NCBI GenBank assembly: GCA_024663395.1
Contig: JANFAH010000009.1
Coordinates: forward strand, 248,001-312,000
DNA length: 64,000 nt
Direction: 5' to 3'
Source: Pisolithus tinctorius
Lineage: Eukaryota; Basidiomycota; Agaricomycetes; Boletales; Pisolithaceae
A model generated the notes under the pieces. It saw only the letters and a list, made by a program, of their open reading frames with translations. It searched no databases and was not told the origin of the DNA. The translations under genes and the position numbers were made by a program. Positions 41,195-52,551 of the stretch are shown here, piece after piece; within the stretch, counting starts at the first letter, position 1, and every line of letters begins with the position of its first letter.

Positions 41195-41371
41195 TCTGGA
41201 GCCCACCGTGAGGGGGGTTCTGTCCAATTTGGGGAAAGAAGTCACCGTTTTATCACCGAACGAAGTTTTGCTGGGTTGAGTTGGACAAGCTAAGTGTTCA
41301 GAATCTCGATTCTAGCTACAGTCTACTCTCAGGAATTTGGAAGATTTTCAGAGATATTTTTCGAGCAGCAA

Positions 41372-42388
41372 ATGTCGAGCAAGTATCTAAGTCGAAGATC
41401 CCTCAAGCCGAGAAGCAAGTCCGAAGGAAAATTAATAGTCGAATTTCTGCGAAGAAGTCATGAGAATGTGCCGAGAGAACTCGAGGGAATGCCACCGAGG
41501 CATTCGAGGGATGCACCATGGTTCTCAGGGTGCGCAGCTGACCTTTTTAGGTATTTCAAAGAGGTTCGAAGTCTTTGCGAGTGCGAGAATTGCTTCGATG
41601 ACCAAGAATGGGCGAAATGGGCTTGCTGGTATGCAAGCGGCGAAATCTCAGACTCATGGTATGAGTTCGTTGAAGATCACCTGAGTTGGCCCGAATTCGT
41701 GGTGGCCATCATGCGTTTGTATCCTGGGTCCCGGAAAATGGATCGACAGTATTCGAGGAATGACCTTTACAGCCTCGTTGACAGCCGAGCAAGAAGAGAA
41801 GTTCGTACAGAGGAAGAACTGATGAACTACAGACTCTATTTTCTAGATTTAGCAGCGTTTCTACGGGTTTCGAGGCAACTCGAGGCTGATGAGCTCGAAG
41901 ACCTCTATTTACAAGGCTTTGACAAGGAATTCCAGCACAAAATCATTCGGAAAATGCGACACGATGATCGACGGCGACACTCGGACGATCCATGGCCCAT
42001 GCAGCAAGTAACGCACACAGCCACGCAACTACTATGCAAAGGATTTCGCTCAGAGCAAGCACAAACAAGCGTGGAAGACTACTATGAGCCACGAAGTGAC
42101 CCAGAATCGAGTGTGGACAAGCAACATCTATCTACGAAGTGTTTTCTGCCTACAGCTACACATGACTCGCTGACGAACAGTGTACAGGGATCTACAGAGT
42201 TATCAAGGTACATAGAGTGCGAGAAAGTACCGAAGTTAGTTTCGACAAGTCGCGTGCAGCCACACAGCCCACCTGAGAAGACAAGTAGTGAGGACCGAAG
42301 CCCTGGCAGGCTCGTCAAAGCAGCTGCAGCAACCTGTTTTGAGACGGGGAGAGTTTTCCTTGAGTACAAACAGAATACTGACTACTGA
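41372..42388 (+). CDS. gag: Gag-like protein of LTR element 2
   Basis: The Met at 41372 (MSSKYLSRRSL) starts a frame of about 338 codons with the same capsid-like blocks as element 1 (DLFRYFKEVRSLC, WYEFVEDHLSWPEFV, LYPGSRKM, RNDLYSLVDSRARR). At the place where element 1 has a stop, the frame reads RRRHSDDPW and continues, indicating the ancestral protein was longer than 202 aa. A frameshift near 42,350 ends it; the next frame (from 42,288) continues the homology to element 1. Confidence 0.75.
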   Translation: MSSKYLSRRSLKPRSKSEGKLIVEFLRRSHENVPRELEGMPPRHSRDAPWFSGCAADLFRYFKEVRSLCECENCFDDQEWAKWACWYASGEISDSWYEFVEDHLSWPEFVVAIMRLYPGSRKMDRQYSRNDLYSLVDSRARREVRTEEELMNYRLYFLDLAAFLRVSRQLEADELEDLYLQGFDKEFQHKIIRKMRHDDRRRHSDDPWPMQQVTHTATQLLCKGFRSEQAQTSVEDYYEPRSDPESSVDKQHLSTKCFLPTATHDSLTNSVQGSTELSRYIECEKVPKLVSTSRVQPHSPPEKTSSEDRSPGRLVKAAAATCFETGRVFLEYKQNTDY

Positions 42389-44861
42389 GTTACAGGAAGC
42401 AGTAGAACTCGAGCGAGTCGAACCTGCATTGGTGGAGGAACCACTCACGACGAAAGTCCCGTTCGAATTCGAAGCGAATTACAACACACAAAGGGGTTTT
42501 TCATTTTGTTCATATCGAGCTTCTCTGATGGCTACTGGTGTGTCACTACAGGAGTCCTACCTAAGAGGTCGAGGCAATGAAAGGAGCGGCCTCAGAGTTC
42601 CTGCAGTCAGCAGAAATATGCATCAGTTAACCAATGACCCATTCAGGTCAAAGATTCCGCTCGAATTCGAAGCTGAAAGGCTCAAAGAACACCCGAAGCC
42701 CACAGGAGTTGAAGTCGAAGGGCTCGAAACACTCACAGGCAGTCCTGAAACAGATAGGTTGGCATACAAAGAGGCCACTGACTCACACAGAGAGCCGCAG
42801 CACATGAATCACATCGAGTCGAAGGTTATTGCGAGAAGAATTCAGATCAAGGAGCCATCGAGGCTCGTCATACGAAGGAAGCCCCTGGATGAAGTTTTGC
42901 GAATCGTATATATTTTATTCGAGAATCCGTTGAGAGAATCGACACGCACACTCGGTGTTAGGACTTGCGCAGAAAGTCCTGCGATGTTGACTAAGCGGAG
43001 TCACGTGACCGCTCTGCGCGTCGTGGCCGCGCGCACTCAAGTAACACTACATACTGACGACTCTAGAGTTATAGACCGACTACGCAAGATCACTGCGATC
43101 GAAGAATACGAAGAATGGGGTGAGTGGCGTACCGTGTGGAAGTTACCGCGACTACGAGCGATGGCGACGGCAGCAAGGACGACAATGGTAGCAACCCGAG
43201 TGACAGCAACGACGACAACGACCCTACTTAGCGCAGATAAACAGCCGTATGAGGTTGGAGGTGCCGTCCGATGGGAACGATGTGCGATGAGCGTGGATAC
43301 TGAGCTCGATGGCTCAGAGGTACGTTTTGATTTCGAGACGCTTTACTTACATCTATGCTATTCTAGGGAGGGTAGCTATCTACGACGAACAGCGACTGCA
43401 GTACCGAGAACGGCAATGACGATGACGACACCCGGCACAGATCGAAGGCCACACGAGGCTAGAACAGCCGTTCGATGGGAACAAGGCGCGACAAGCACCA
43501 GTACTGGGCTCGACGGCCCAAGGTTTCGTTTACATTCCATAGCGATTTACTTACAAATACTTTATTCTAGGGAAGATGGCTATACACAACAACGTACGAG
43601 CGACATCCAGAGGATCGGAATGCAAAGAACAACAACAACAAGGCTTAGCGCAGATCAAAGGACGTACAAGATAGGATATGCTGTTCGATGGAAATGGGGC
43701 GCAACAAGTGCGGGTTCTGGGCTCTACAGCCCAAGGTTCTGTTTTGATTCCGTTATGCTTTACTTACAACTGTTCTACTCTAGGGATAGCGGATGGTTGC
43801 GACGAAATGCAACCGACATTCTGGCGATCGCAACTCAAGATTCTATGGCAAGCTACGAACGAGCGATAGTGGTATTGACTCAGGCACGAGTGATGGCAAC
43901 AGTGGCACTTGATGCTGACCAAAGGCCGCACGAAGAGAAAATAGTCATTCGATGGAGACGAGGTGCGACGAGTGCTGATACTGAGCACTACGGCTTGAGG
44001 TTCCATTTTGAATTCAGAGCATTTTACTTACAGAGTTTCTACTCTAGGGAAGTTGGGTACCTACGACGAAGAGCGCGAGCGACGACAACAAGAGTGACAG
44101 CGACGACAACAACGTTCAACACAGACCAAAGGCCATACGAGGCAGGAACGGCAGTCCAGTGGACATGGAGTGCGATGGAGGTTACTGAGCTCGAATGCTC
44201 GAGGTTTCGCTTCGATTCTAAGACGTTTTACTTTCAACTACTCTATTCTAGGAAAAACAGATGTGCGAGACGGTGCTGGAGTGACATCCAAGCCATCGCA
44301 GGGCGAGGATCTACGAAGATCTATGCGGAAATACAGTGGACCATTGGGGAGAAGCTATGCCAAGCGATCCAACGGTGTTACTATGAATGGGGCAAGTGGA
44401 TAGAACAAGCCAAAGGCTCGAGAATAGAATACGGACTAGCGACTGCGACAGCGACGGTTACAACGAGGACAACAACAGCGCTGGACTCAGAGCGACAGCC
44501 ATGCGAGGCAAGAATGGCCGTCCGACGGAAACGAGGTGCGATGGAGACCACCGAGCTTGAACGCTCGGAGTTCTGTTTTGATTCTAGGATACTTTACTTA
44601 CATCTTCATCGTTTTAGGGAAGCCGACTATCAACGACGAACAGCGATCGCAATTCAAGAATCTACGACGGTCTACGAACAAGGGACGCGAGGAAGTACAG
44701 CAAGACGATCGCAAGGACTACAGTTCGGTCTTCGACAGCGATCACCAAGGGTGCGAGGTCTGACGAGCGCGGATACTGAGCCCGATGGCTCTGGGGTTTG
44801 TTTTGGATTCAGAATGTTTTACTTACAGCTATGCTACTCTAGGAAAAACGGGTGTACATGA
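42288..44861 (+). CDS. Long modular ORF of LTR element 2 (857 codons)
   Basis: The reading frame continues the Gag extension (LTTELQEAVELERVEP, VPFEFEANYNTQRGF) through YEEWGEWRTVWKLP. It then passes into repeated modules (RPHEARTAVRWEQGATST, RSRxRFDSKTFYFQLLYSR and the like) without a stop until 44861. No protease, RT or integrase motif is seen. A unit not seen in element 1 lies around 44,260-44,470 (WTIGEKLCQAIQRCYYEWGKW). Function unknown; possibly a repeat protein or a non-coding array that happens to be open. Confidence 0.5.
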   Translation: MRTEALAGSSKQLQQPVLRRGEFSLSTNRILTTELQEAVELERVEPALVEEPLTTKVPFEFEANYNTQRGFSFCSYRASLMATGVSLQESYLRGRGNERSGLRVPAVSRNMHQLTNDPFRSKIPLEFEAERLKEHPKPTGVEVEGLETLTGSPETDRLAYKEATDSHREPQHMNHIESKVIARRIQIKEPSRLVIRRKPLDEVLRIVYILFENPLRESTRTLGVRTCAESPAMLTKRSHVTALRVVAARTQVTLHTDDSRVIDRLRKITAIEEYEEWGEWRTVWKLPRLRAMATAARTTMVATRVTATTTTTLLSADKQPYEVGGAVRWERCAMSVDTELDGSEVRFDFETLYLHLCYSREGSYLRRTATAVPRTAMTMTTPGTDRRPHEARTAVRWEQGATSTSTGLDGPRFRLHSIAIYLQILYSREDGYTQQRTSDIQRIGMQRTTTTRLSADQRTYKIGYAVRWKWGATSAGSGLYSPRFCFDSVMLYLQLFYSRDSGWLRRNATDILAIATQDSMASYERAIVVLTQARVMATVALDADQRPHEEKIVIRWRRGATSADTEHYGLRFHFEFRAFYLQSFYSREVGYLRRRARATTTRVTATTTTFNTDQRPYEAGTAVQWTWSAMEVTELECSRFRFDSKTFYFQLLYSRKNRCARRCWSDIQAIAGRGSTKIYAEIQWTIGEKLCQAIQRCYYEWGKWIEQAKGSRIEYGLATATATVTTRTTTALDSERQPCEARMAVRRKRGAMETTELERSEFCFDSRILYLHLHRFREADYQRRTAIAIQESTTVYEQGTRGSTARRSQGLQFGLRQRSPRVRGLTSADTEPDGSGVCFGFRMFYLQLCYSRKNGCT

Positions 44862-45600
44862 CGAAGTCTGAATGACAGCCACGCGAGTGCGATACGAGTA
44901 CCTCCGGCTACGTATGAGAAGGAGGCTCCCACCCAGCCAGCTGAAAGGAAGGTTGACATCGCAGTTGTCGAGTGAACCATCCTTGAACTCAAACCGCGAT
45001 CTGTTCACCGTGCCATAGAAGAGAACTGCCCAGTGAATTTGGCCATCAAGGCGAAGCTACATTCCCAGCCACACCCGGACGCGTTTATGCCCTTAGCACC
45101 CGATGGCCCAAGTTTTTGTTTTGGTTTCGCAGCTTTTTACTTACGAGTACATTATTCTAGAGTAGACAACATCTTCGAGGAAAGAACGCATCGACTTACA
45201 GCGCTACAAGTACGATGGGCGCAAAATGCCACAAGATACAAGTGTGAAGTGACTCTATGGAATCACGCACAAGACTTAGCACGAATAGCAACACGAAGGC
45301 GAGGTTTGAAGTTGCGACGGGATACACAACATGCGAAGAGTATCGAGACCACGCTGAGTGGGCTCCACAGCCCAAGTTTTAGTTGTTTCCTTAGACTGTT
45401 TTGCTTACAGCTACTGCATTTTAGGGAATGCGAATTTTTACAGAGTATCAATGAACCTTTGAGTGAACTTAGTGCCTGCACCCGTCGGAGTCGAACACCT
45501 ATCAACGAAGGAGATGCGAGAATGTACAGACTTAAGGTGATATCTTTTATTATGATTCGAACGTATACTACGCCAAAATACTTTGTATCTAGGGTCGAGA
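43200..45600 (+). repeat. Module array of element 2 (about nine units)
   Basis: Segment ends of the TTCTAG/TTTTAG type fall near 43366, 43570, 43783, 44047, 44251, 44616, 44842, 45162 and 45423. Each is preceded by TTTACTTAC or a close variant and by a GTTTTGTTTTGATT-like start. One unit begins with GTACGT, an ideal donor, at 43320. Confidence 0.8.
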
Positions 45601-45731
45601 TAATGACGAACGAAGACGGGCGACTCGAGGTCGCTCAGCGACACTTAGCACAGGGCTTCGGCCACCAGGCGAAGTGCCAGACGAGGTATGAGGAGTCAAG
45701 CATACGCATGCGCGGAGAGTCGAGGGTATGA
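45033..45731 (+). CDS. 3' ORF of LTR element 2
   Basis: A 232-codon frame corresponds to the 3' part of the long ORF of element 1 (shared LFCLQLLHFRECEFLQSIN, YRLKVISFIMI and GRLEVAQRHLA blocks). It is separated from the upstream ORF by stops around 44,862-45,030, inside a segment that has no counterpart in element 1. Confidence 0.45.
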   Translation: MNLAIKAKLHSQPHPDAFMPLAPDGPSFCFGFAAFYLRVHYSRVDNIFEERTHRLTALQVRWAQNATRYKCEVTLWNHAQDLARIATRRRGLKLRRDTQHAKSIETTLSGLHSPSFSCFLRLFCLQLLHFRECEFLQSINEPLSELSACTRRSRTPINEGDARMYRLKVISFIMIRTYTTPKYFVSRVEIMTNEDGRLEVAQRHLAQGFGHQAKCQTRYEESSIRMRGESRV

Positions 45732-46476
45732 AAATGAAGAGGACAATGGAGCGAGAGTCCCGGTGAGCGTGTCGATATATAGTTTTCTTTAAAATGAGTT
45801 TTGCTTCGAGCGATGTCGTTCAACTGAGTCGTGCTAACCTTCGGGTGATTCTACTCACCCCAACTTATAGTTTCAAGTTCCATTGTTTTTTTTTCTTGGT
45901 GCTAAATCGTCTTAAGGATGAGCAGTAGTCGAGAGCACATATGCGTATAAGGATAGTAAATACACGACTGATCGAGATTTGTTTTAGGTACATATATACA
46001 TCTTCGAGCTGCCTCGTAGAGGGCCAGCATCCGCTGTACCAGCCGCAGAGCTGCATTACACTCTGTTACTGTTTCGCACAAAGACTGTGCCTCGAAGAGC
46101 TGTCATTGACTCGCTCTGCACTCGATTTATTACTCACTTGTTCGCTTGCCTGGAGATTATCTCCGTCGTCTTTTGGTTCGAGGTTTGGGCCTTGAGGGTG
46201 TGTGTTCGAGAGGCCAGGTGGTGCTCTGTAGGCAGAAAGGGTTGTGTTCGAGGGTGAAAGGTTTTGAGGATGAAGAGGGTTGTTCAGCGAGATCAGGAGC
46301 ATGTTTTGGGAAAGAAGGGGGTCATGTTCGAGTAATGAGGAGGTTAGGGGCGAAGAGTTGTGTTTGAAGGGCATGAGGATATGTGGTGAGGTCGAGGGAA
46401 GCAGATGCGAGGATGAGGATGTTCGTGCGAGGAGGAGAGCGACCGAGGACGGTCGAATTCTAAACCACCCCTTGGA

Positions 46477-46934
46477 TGTAGGGAACGAGTTCGAGTTCCC
46501 TAGGAGAATCCGTCTTGGTCAGGAGTTTAGGGGTGGAAGGACTTGTTTTATTTCTTGCCTTTGTTTTTGTGTTTGTACCCCTGGACTTGGTGACGAGCAG
46601 CCGCGTCGCTGACTAAGCACGTGTGCTGTGTTCGCGTGAGTTCAGTTTACCAACAACCAATCCATGTCACAGGCCCTCAGTAGTAGGGTGATTTAGTCTC
46701 GCATTTCGGCGAGTTTTCGAAGTTAGATTTATTACTTTGGGGAATACCCAAAGTGCCAGGAGGACTGGCAAGAGTATTAGACAGGCACAGCTAAGTATCT
46801 TTTTTCTAGTTCGCATTTTTTACTTTTTACTACACTTCTTTCTCCAGAGAGAACCTCCCTTTTGGGTCGAGCACTAAACTCGCCCATTACTGACTATTAC
46901 CATTATAGGTATATCTATTTTACCTATTCCTACA
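46477..46934 (+). repeat. 3' LTR of element 2
   Basis: 458 bp with the same termini as the other three LTRs. It differs from its 5' partner by substitutions and small indels, for example around 46,655 and 46,772. Confidence 0.92.
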
Positions 46935-48853
46935 GCGCCAGATCTCAGGTGGTGTCGGGGTTTCAGTTTCTCAGGATTTCACTAATCGCATGAAACGTTA
47001 TATGTCAACCTCATATATTTTTTCCGGATCTACCCTCCAACATACCTCCTTCGACAATGCCGATATCATCCACTGGTGCTGAATTGTGAAACATTCCATT
47101 GCATTGTAATGCCCTTGCTGTACGGACGAGTTTCGGTGGACTGCACCATGATATAGCTGAATAATCGGTCCGCTGATGAGAACATACGGAGGACTCTTAA
47201 CCGTTGACCGTGTCGAATTTTCCTCACCATCCTCACAGTAAAGATGATACCTGGGCAATTCATTAATGTGGACAGACCTCACACGGGGGATGGATACTGC
47301 AGTCTATGAGTTCTAAATCTGGTAAATGCCATTCCATATACCAATGTTCTCCATGCTCTTGGGTCGGCGCCACTGCCCGTCCACGCTCTTCATGCCAGCA
47401 TCACCCTTCATATTCACCCAAACCACTTAGGCAAGCGCCTAAGCTTAGCTGTAACAAGGCAACTCATAGTCCAACAGCATTGCATCAACATCCAGTGATG
47501 GGACTTCCGTCTCGCACAGTAGACTGCTCCGGCTGTCACGAACGACATGAATTCTTTGTCTACCGCACAATGTCTTGTTGGCTCGGAGTGGTTGGGTTAG
47601 TGGAAACCAGAACTTCAGAGATCTCCAGAGGGAGAGACGGTGGTGTGAGCGGACATTCCTTCCCAAGAAGAGCTTCAGCATGCCCAGATCCCTGGTAATG
47701 ATTGCTGCAACGGCATCATCTGGCTCCTTCACTGGGCTAGGATGGGGCAAGGGCAACCGTGATAGCGAATCAAAGCTGTCTGAAGGAGAACCCGCACATC
47801 CGTGCTTACATCACACTTTTCTAGACCAAAGTTGACGGTGAGCGAATTATGACGTGAGGTGGAGAGGGTCGCACTGCTTGGAATTGATCTCCTGAATTGA
47901 AGGTCATCAGAGGACCTGAAACGGTGCTGCCTGTCAAAATGCATCTTTTCTGAGGATTTGGGGCATTGGTGGGCCAAATCTGCTCACAGGTGCGCTAGGT
48001 CAACCCAGTTTGACACATTTTCAGATGGCAGGATGGGGATGAGTTAGAGCAATTGTTGTGAAAGGTTGGTCCAGTTATGACTTCGAGAAAAGGAGGGACG
48101 TACAACACACCTAACCAGTTGTCGCAGAAGTGGGAAACCTTCCACCCTCGTACAAAAATTCCACCCTGGGAGATATTCCTGTTGAGTATCTAATTGCAGC
48201 CAGACCAGACCCTCGACAGGAGCTTCTCGACGTTTAGTTCTAAATTATGTTCTGATGGACGAACGGAACTGCATTACGTCTGGAAGGTGGCTCCTGGGAG
48301 TCCTGGGTTAATAGGGTTCCAGCTTTGGTTTAGTTGTCATACCTACCACACATTAACATACTATGAAAACGAGTTTTTACATAATTAGGTCCGGAGACTC
48401 GAGTCAGAATCAGTGGACGACACTCGCAACTTCCAGTCACGTGATGCTTACCCGAGTTAAGTCTGGAAGTCTGGATAAGGCTTTGTGAGATCACTGACGC
48501 CACCCACTATGGATGTCCTAATTAAGAATCATCTATAAGAGTATACGTTCAATGTACCAAATGTCTGTATCCCCATGCCAGAAAATAGCGACACATTTAA
48601 ACACCCTACAGTACATAAAAATCAGGCCCCCAATGCATGCCTTGCAACTCATTCAACATCTCTCATAGCGTCCAACATATGATTGTAGGCTACAGCGAAC
48701 GCATGCATTTCCTGTGGGATGAAAGGGTTAGCATGCAGTTCACAATAGTAGTAGACTCCCACCAGTGATACGGCATCCACGATGATCTTGCCTGTGGTAG
48801 GATCAGTCAAAGAACTCTTTGGCATCAGTCAGTGGCCATGTGAGTGTATCACC
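46935..48853. other. Region right of element 2; short unrecognised frames
   Basis: A minus-strand frame at 46998-47282 (PPYVLISGPIIQLYHG, QGHYNAMECFTIQHQW) looks protein-like but I cannot assign it; it may be an exon of a gene truncated by the insertion. Minus frames at 47445-47756 and 47729-47977 are unrecognised. From 48,000 to 48,850 nothing was seen. Confidence 0.35.
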
Positions 48854-49696
48854 TCAGTTTGGATGCACAAGAGGGATAGGAACAGCAGGTGGAATATAAT
48901 GTTCTTGGCGCTTTGCAGATGTCGAGGACTCGGCTTCCAACATCTGGTAATTCAGTATGGTCAGTTATCATATTTACTTCCGTCATAGATTTTGCTTTGA
49001 ATTACCATAGGGGAAGAAGGATAATAACTCCATAGTTGTTGCAAGAGCAGTAGTGTCTGCGGATCTTCTTGCTTAGGCTAAACCAGTCAATAATCACAAA
49101 CTTTCACTAGAAGTGGGAAGCGCTGGATCAACCTACAACTGTGTATTGCATTTCGAGGGTAGCACAATCGGTGGGATGGGTAGATGGTATTGACAGGTCT
49201 TCCTCTTTCTACAAAAGATTGTTCAGCGTTCTGCGTTTGCCTTGGAACCTCTTTGACTCACCATATGGAAGAGAGGGCTGGAGGGAAGGTTTGCTGGAGA
49301 TTGAAAGCCCTCCTGCTTCTGTTGAAATTTCGTGAATCACTGGGATAAAGCAACTGGAGTCGACTCACTACAGAGAAAGGAATATCGGGAATTGTGGGGT
49401 GCACAGGGTATCCGACATTCCCTGAAAATACCAAAGTGTTGAAAGCTTCGAGCTGCTGAAAATAATTAGCGGTTAAAAAGGATATCACTGAGTCTTACAA
49501 CAGGGGAAGAGGTTTCGGGGGGCGAATCGAAGTCCTCTGGATTGTCATAGCCCTGAAGAGGGACGACCATAGAAATACAAGGTTGGCAATCTGAGTATGA
49601 TGATTGATGATCTTCTTGCTTCGAGCAAGGATGCTGCGATTGAAGGTCATAGGGCGCAGTTTTGCGAGAGACATGAGTGGTACGAGCACGGCCCAT
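48854..49696 (-). CDS. Hypothetical protein, predicted 5-6 exons
   Basis: From the Met at 49696 (MGRARTTHVSRKTAPYDLQS) the first exon reads to PPETSSPVV. A small intron (GTAAGACTC...TTTTCAG) is followed by QLEAFNTLVFSGNVGYP...IPDIPFSV. The next intron ends CAACAG and is followed by EAGGLSISSKPSLQPSLPYG. Later exons give PKQEDPQTLLLLQQLWSYYP and, after a GTAATT...ACCAG intron, MLEAESSTSAKRQEHY and IPLVHPN, with a TGA at 48854-48856. The chain of in-phase ~45-60 bp introns supports a real gene of perhaps 170-190 aa. The product is Pro/Ser/Gln-rich, with no recognised domain. Small exons between 49,000 and 49,250 are uncertain. Confidence 0.5.
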
Positions 49697-51385
49697 TGTA
49701 GGTGAGGGATGCAGACATCATCCCCTCGCAGGCATGATGGCATTTATACAGTACTCGGCAAAGAGAGACAAAGCACAGTCTTTGTGGTCCTCTACAAAGA
49801 GATGCAATAAAGAAAGCTGGACGTCTGGATCCTACGCATGATTATGTAACACGTGTAGCATCATAACGCTTGAAATCTACGGTTCCTATCTATTCCGATC
49901 CTTGAATGCGGCGGTGTGTTTCTTATAGCTAGGTTACCGCTCACACATTTCCTTATCTCCCATGATAGGTAAATGTTTGTATCTTCGTTTCATCTATCTT
50001 ATGGAGTTTGGGTTGAAGTCATGCACATCCAGATCTATGACTGCGTCAACTCAACTTGTTCATAACCAAATGTATATATACCGTCTCCCACCAACGTTAA
50101 TTGAAGAAGCTTGGAACTTTACCAACTACCGTGAGAGTGTGGGCTTTTCGGTCAAAGAAAGTGGGTCCAGAAATCCTAAGTCGACCCTCCGTCACTGACT
50201 CACATTGCCCGATGTTTGGCTTGTTGTAACCTTTGCACCAACGGTCTTTGGTTTCCCTCTCTCGCCCCTCTGCCCGTGTTTCGCACACTTCCCGGTTGGT
50301 TGCTCATGACGCATTCCTGGTGTCTACAAAGATATAATCAGATTTGGATCGCGGCCAGCTGTTCCTGTTCTGATATCAGGTCAGGTCATGCGTTTCGTAT
50401 CCGAGAGACGTTGAAGATCTCAGGCTCTTCTTGAGTACAGGCAACTAATTAGCAGCATTTTCCCCTATCCATTTATCCCTCTGCTGACTTGGCATGACTC
50501 TCCCTTGAGCACAGGGTATTCTGATATGGATTAAATGCTCTCCACTGATCTTCCTCGTCCCATCTGTTACTTGTTTGTCGACCAGACTCATGTACGTATT
50601 GTCACACTGCAGTTCCTACCCTCGTGTTTTGCTTCATTTCCCAGCATGTTATTCCTGCAACGTCTGTGTTTTGGCCCGACCTACACACCGCCAACATCAA
50701 CACTGCCAATGACATCGCCACCACACATCCTAAGGATACCCAAGGCATTTTGATTGATTGTATGCGCAACTTTGGATTAGGGATGATCAGTGATGCATTG
50801 ACGGTTGTTTACACCGCTAGTTGCCCATTACACTCGTAGATAATTATATTAGCAGTGGTAATCATACAGTCCAAGGTTGTGAAGGTACAAGGAAGCGATG
50901 TAATGGTGTTATAGTGCAGTTCCGTGCTTGGAACTGGCTCAAATCTCTGCAGTGTATTTGTCATAATATCCTGCAATCTGAAATGTGGAGCAATGGATCA
51001 GAGTGCATCACGAAAGAAAGACGGAAGATAATGTACTAACCTTCTTGTTGAATGCACGATTCCACTCATTGACATACGTGATGTCGCACTCTTCCTCATT
51101 GTGCTCTTGCGAGAAAGGTTAGCCTTCTTGTCGACACTGTCAAACGAGTTGTAGGTACACTCATCACGAGGGCATAGCAGGGTAAAAACCGAAACCGACT
51201 TCGCCCATTCCTCAGGACTTGTTTCAATGCTACCGTACATAACCCATGTAATAATGGGTATTTTGCCAAGAAACGGGCCCAAATTCGCTAGGCCAGTGAT
51301 GACTTGTGGCGCAGAGTGCGGTCACATGAATTTGCAGGTGGCGATGCCATGGGAATTTCCCGAGGGAGCAATCCTGCCACTAGGT

Positions 51386-51405
51386 GGGAGGGGTGGGGGA
51401 GGGGG
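51386..51405 (+). other. Potential G-quadruplex motif
   Basis: Four G runs of 3, 4, 5 and 5 bases are separated by single A/T bases, fitting G3+N1-7 four times. It lies in an intergenic stretch, with no gene start that it obviously controls. Confidence 0.7.
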
Positions 51406-51697
51406 TCGAGTGTTCGAGCGGGCCCTGTGGGGCATCACAGCCTCGTGAATTGGGCGGGATGACTGGGGAGGGTGCCGACAAACTGTGTTCATGTCCTGCC
51501 TACGTTTATCTATTTTATCTGCCCTCCTAGCTAGTGCAAAGTGGTGCAAAGTGACTGTGTTAAAAATTATGCAGGGGTAGTACAAAAAGTTGCGCAGGAG
51601 CAGTACTGCAAAAGTCGCACAATCAGCTGTTTTATTTTTGTTTGTTTAATGTTACAGATGCAGCGTCATAGGTTAGGGTTAGATAGCCCACAATCGG

Positions 51698-51870
51698 CCT
51701 GTGACATCGACAAAAATCTTATGTGACACTTTTGACGATTGAACAAAAAAGGCAATCGCTACAAGTTCCATGCTTGTCAGTTTTTGACGATTTGCCTGAA
51801 GGCCTGTGACATCGACAAAATCTTTTTTGACAATTGAACAAAAAAGGCAATTGCTGCACATTCATGTTTT
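51698..51870. repeat. Tandem duplication, ~105-bp period
   Basis: CCTGTGACATCGACAAAA occurs at 51698 and 51803. Each copy is followed by CTT..TTTTGACRATTGAACAAAA and AAGGCAATYGCT. The second unit appears incomplete. Confidence 0.75.
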
Positions 51871-52551
51871 CAACAATCTCACTCATTTCTCTGCAGATTC
51901 ATGAAGTTCAAGGTCTCAGGAGTTGTTTACTAGTGCCAGAATATGTGTGTAATTGGGAAAAACCAAAAAATGCTAGGAAGTAGTAGATTTTGCAAAACTG
52001 CTGACTGCGTTGTGCAGGATAGTGTTCCAAATCGAAGCGAGCAGGCTAACACCCACATGTCAGACAGTCATCTTTCATTCTTATTTCAACTACTTATCCG
52101 GAGGCTCGGACCCCTCCCCCTGCAAGGGCTTGTCACCACAATGCAAGGAAGTATAACCATTCCTGTCCTCTTTCAATCCAAGTTCAAGGTCTTCATGAAG
52201 CCGAGCAGCTATCTCCACGAGGTCACTTGCTTGGGAGTTCGAATGGGCCCGGATCCAACATGCCACTGTGACATTGAGCTGATGCCCAAACCAATGGTAA
52301 GAGCTGGACAAAGAGTCAGTACCTTAGCCGTGTTCACAAAGGTATCTGTACTCATGCAAGACAATCAAGTAACTCATTGAGTGGATGATGTTGATTTATA
52401 GCTACCGATCGTCTGCTGATAGCTGCTGCAGGGCCTCATGGCTTGCAACACCACTCATTCTTTTGCTAATGAAAAAGCACGCAGAGTGCCACTACCGCTA
52501 TTCCTTTGTGCATCGAAGACCAGTTTGCTGGCTATATAATGAGATCATTGC

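Larger units (their letters stand above)
40736..46934 (+). mobile_element. LTR element 2: older relative of element 1 (6199 bp)
   Basis: It has the same organisation as element 1: LTR, TCTGGAGCCCACC, Gag-like ORF, module array, 3' GA-rich region, LTR. The two LTRs (459 and 458 bp) differ at roughly two to three dozen positions, many of them C/T at CpG, so the insertion is older. Flanks are GTGC (40732-40735) and GCGC (46935-46938), compatible with a 4-bp duplication that has since lost a CpG. It has no pol motifs and no ERG26-like insert. Confidence 0.85.
49700..52551. other. Gene-poor region with short unrecognised frames
   Basis: Frames at 49962-50198, 50535-50839 and 51943-52380 carry no recognised domain. 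The stretch contains a G-rich run (51386-51405) and a two-copy repeat (51698 onward). A possible exon at 50,624-50,836 (PATSVFWPDLHTANINTA) is protein-like but unassigned. Confidence 0.35.

Noticed and set aside
46998..47282. Minus-strand frame PPYVLISGPIIQLYHG considered as a transposase exon
   Set aside because: It is protein-like but has no catalytic or family motif I can name, so no function is assigned.
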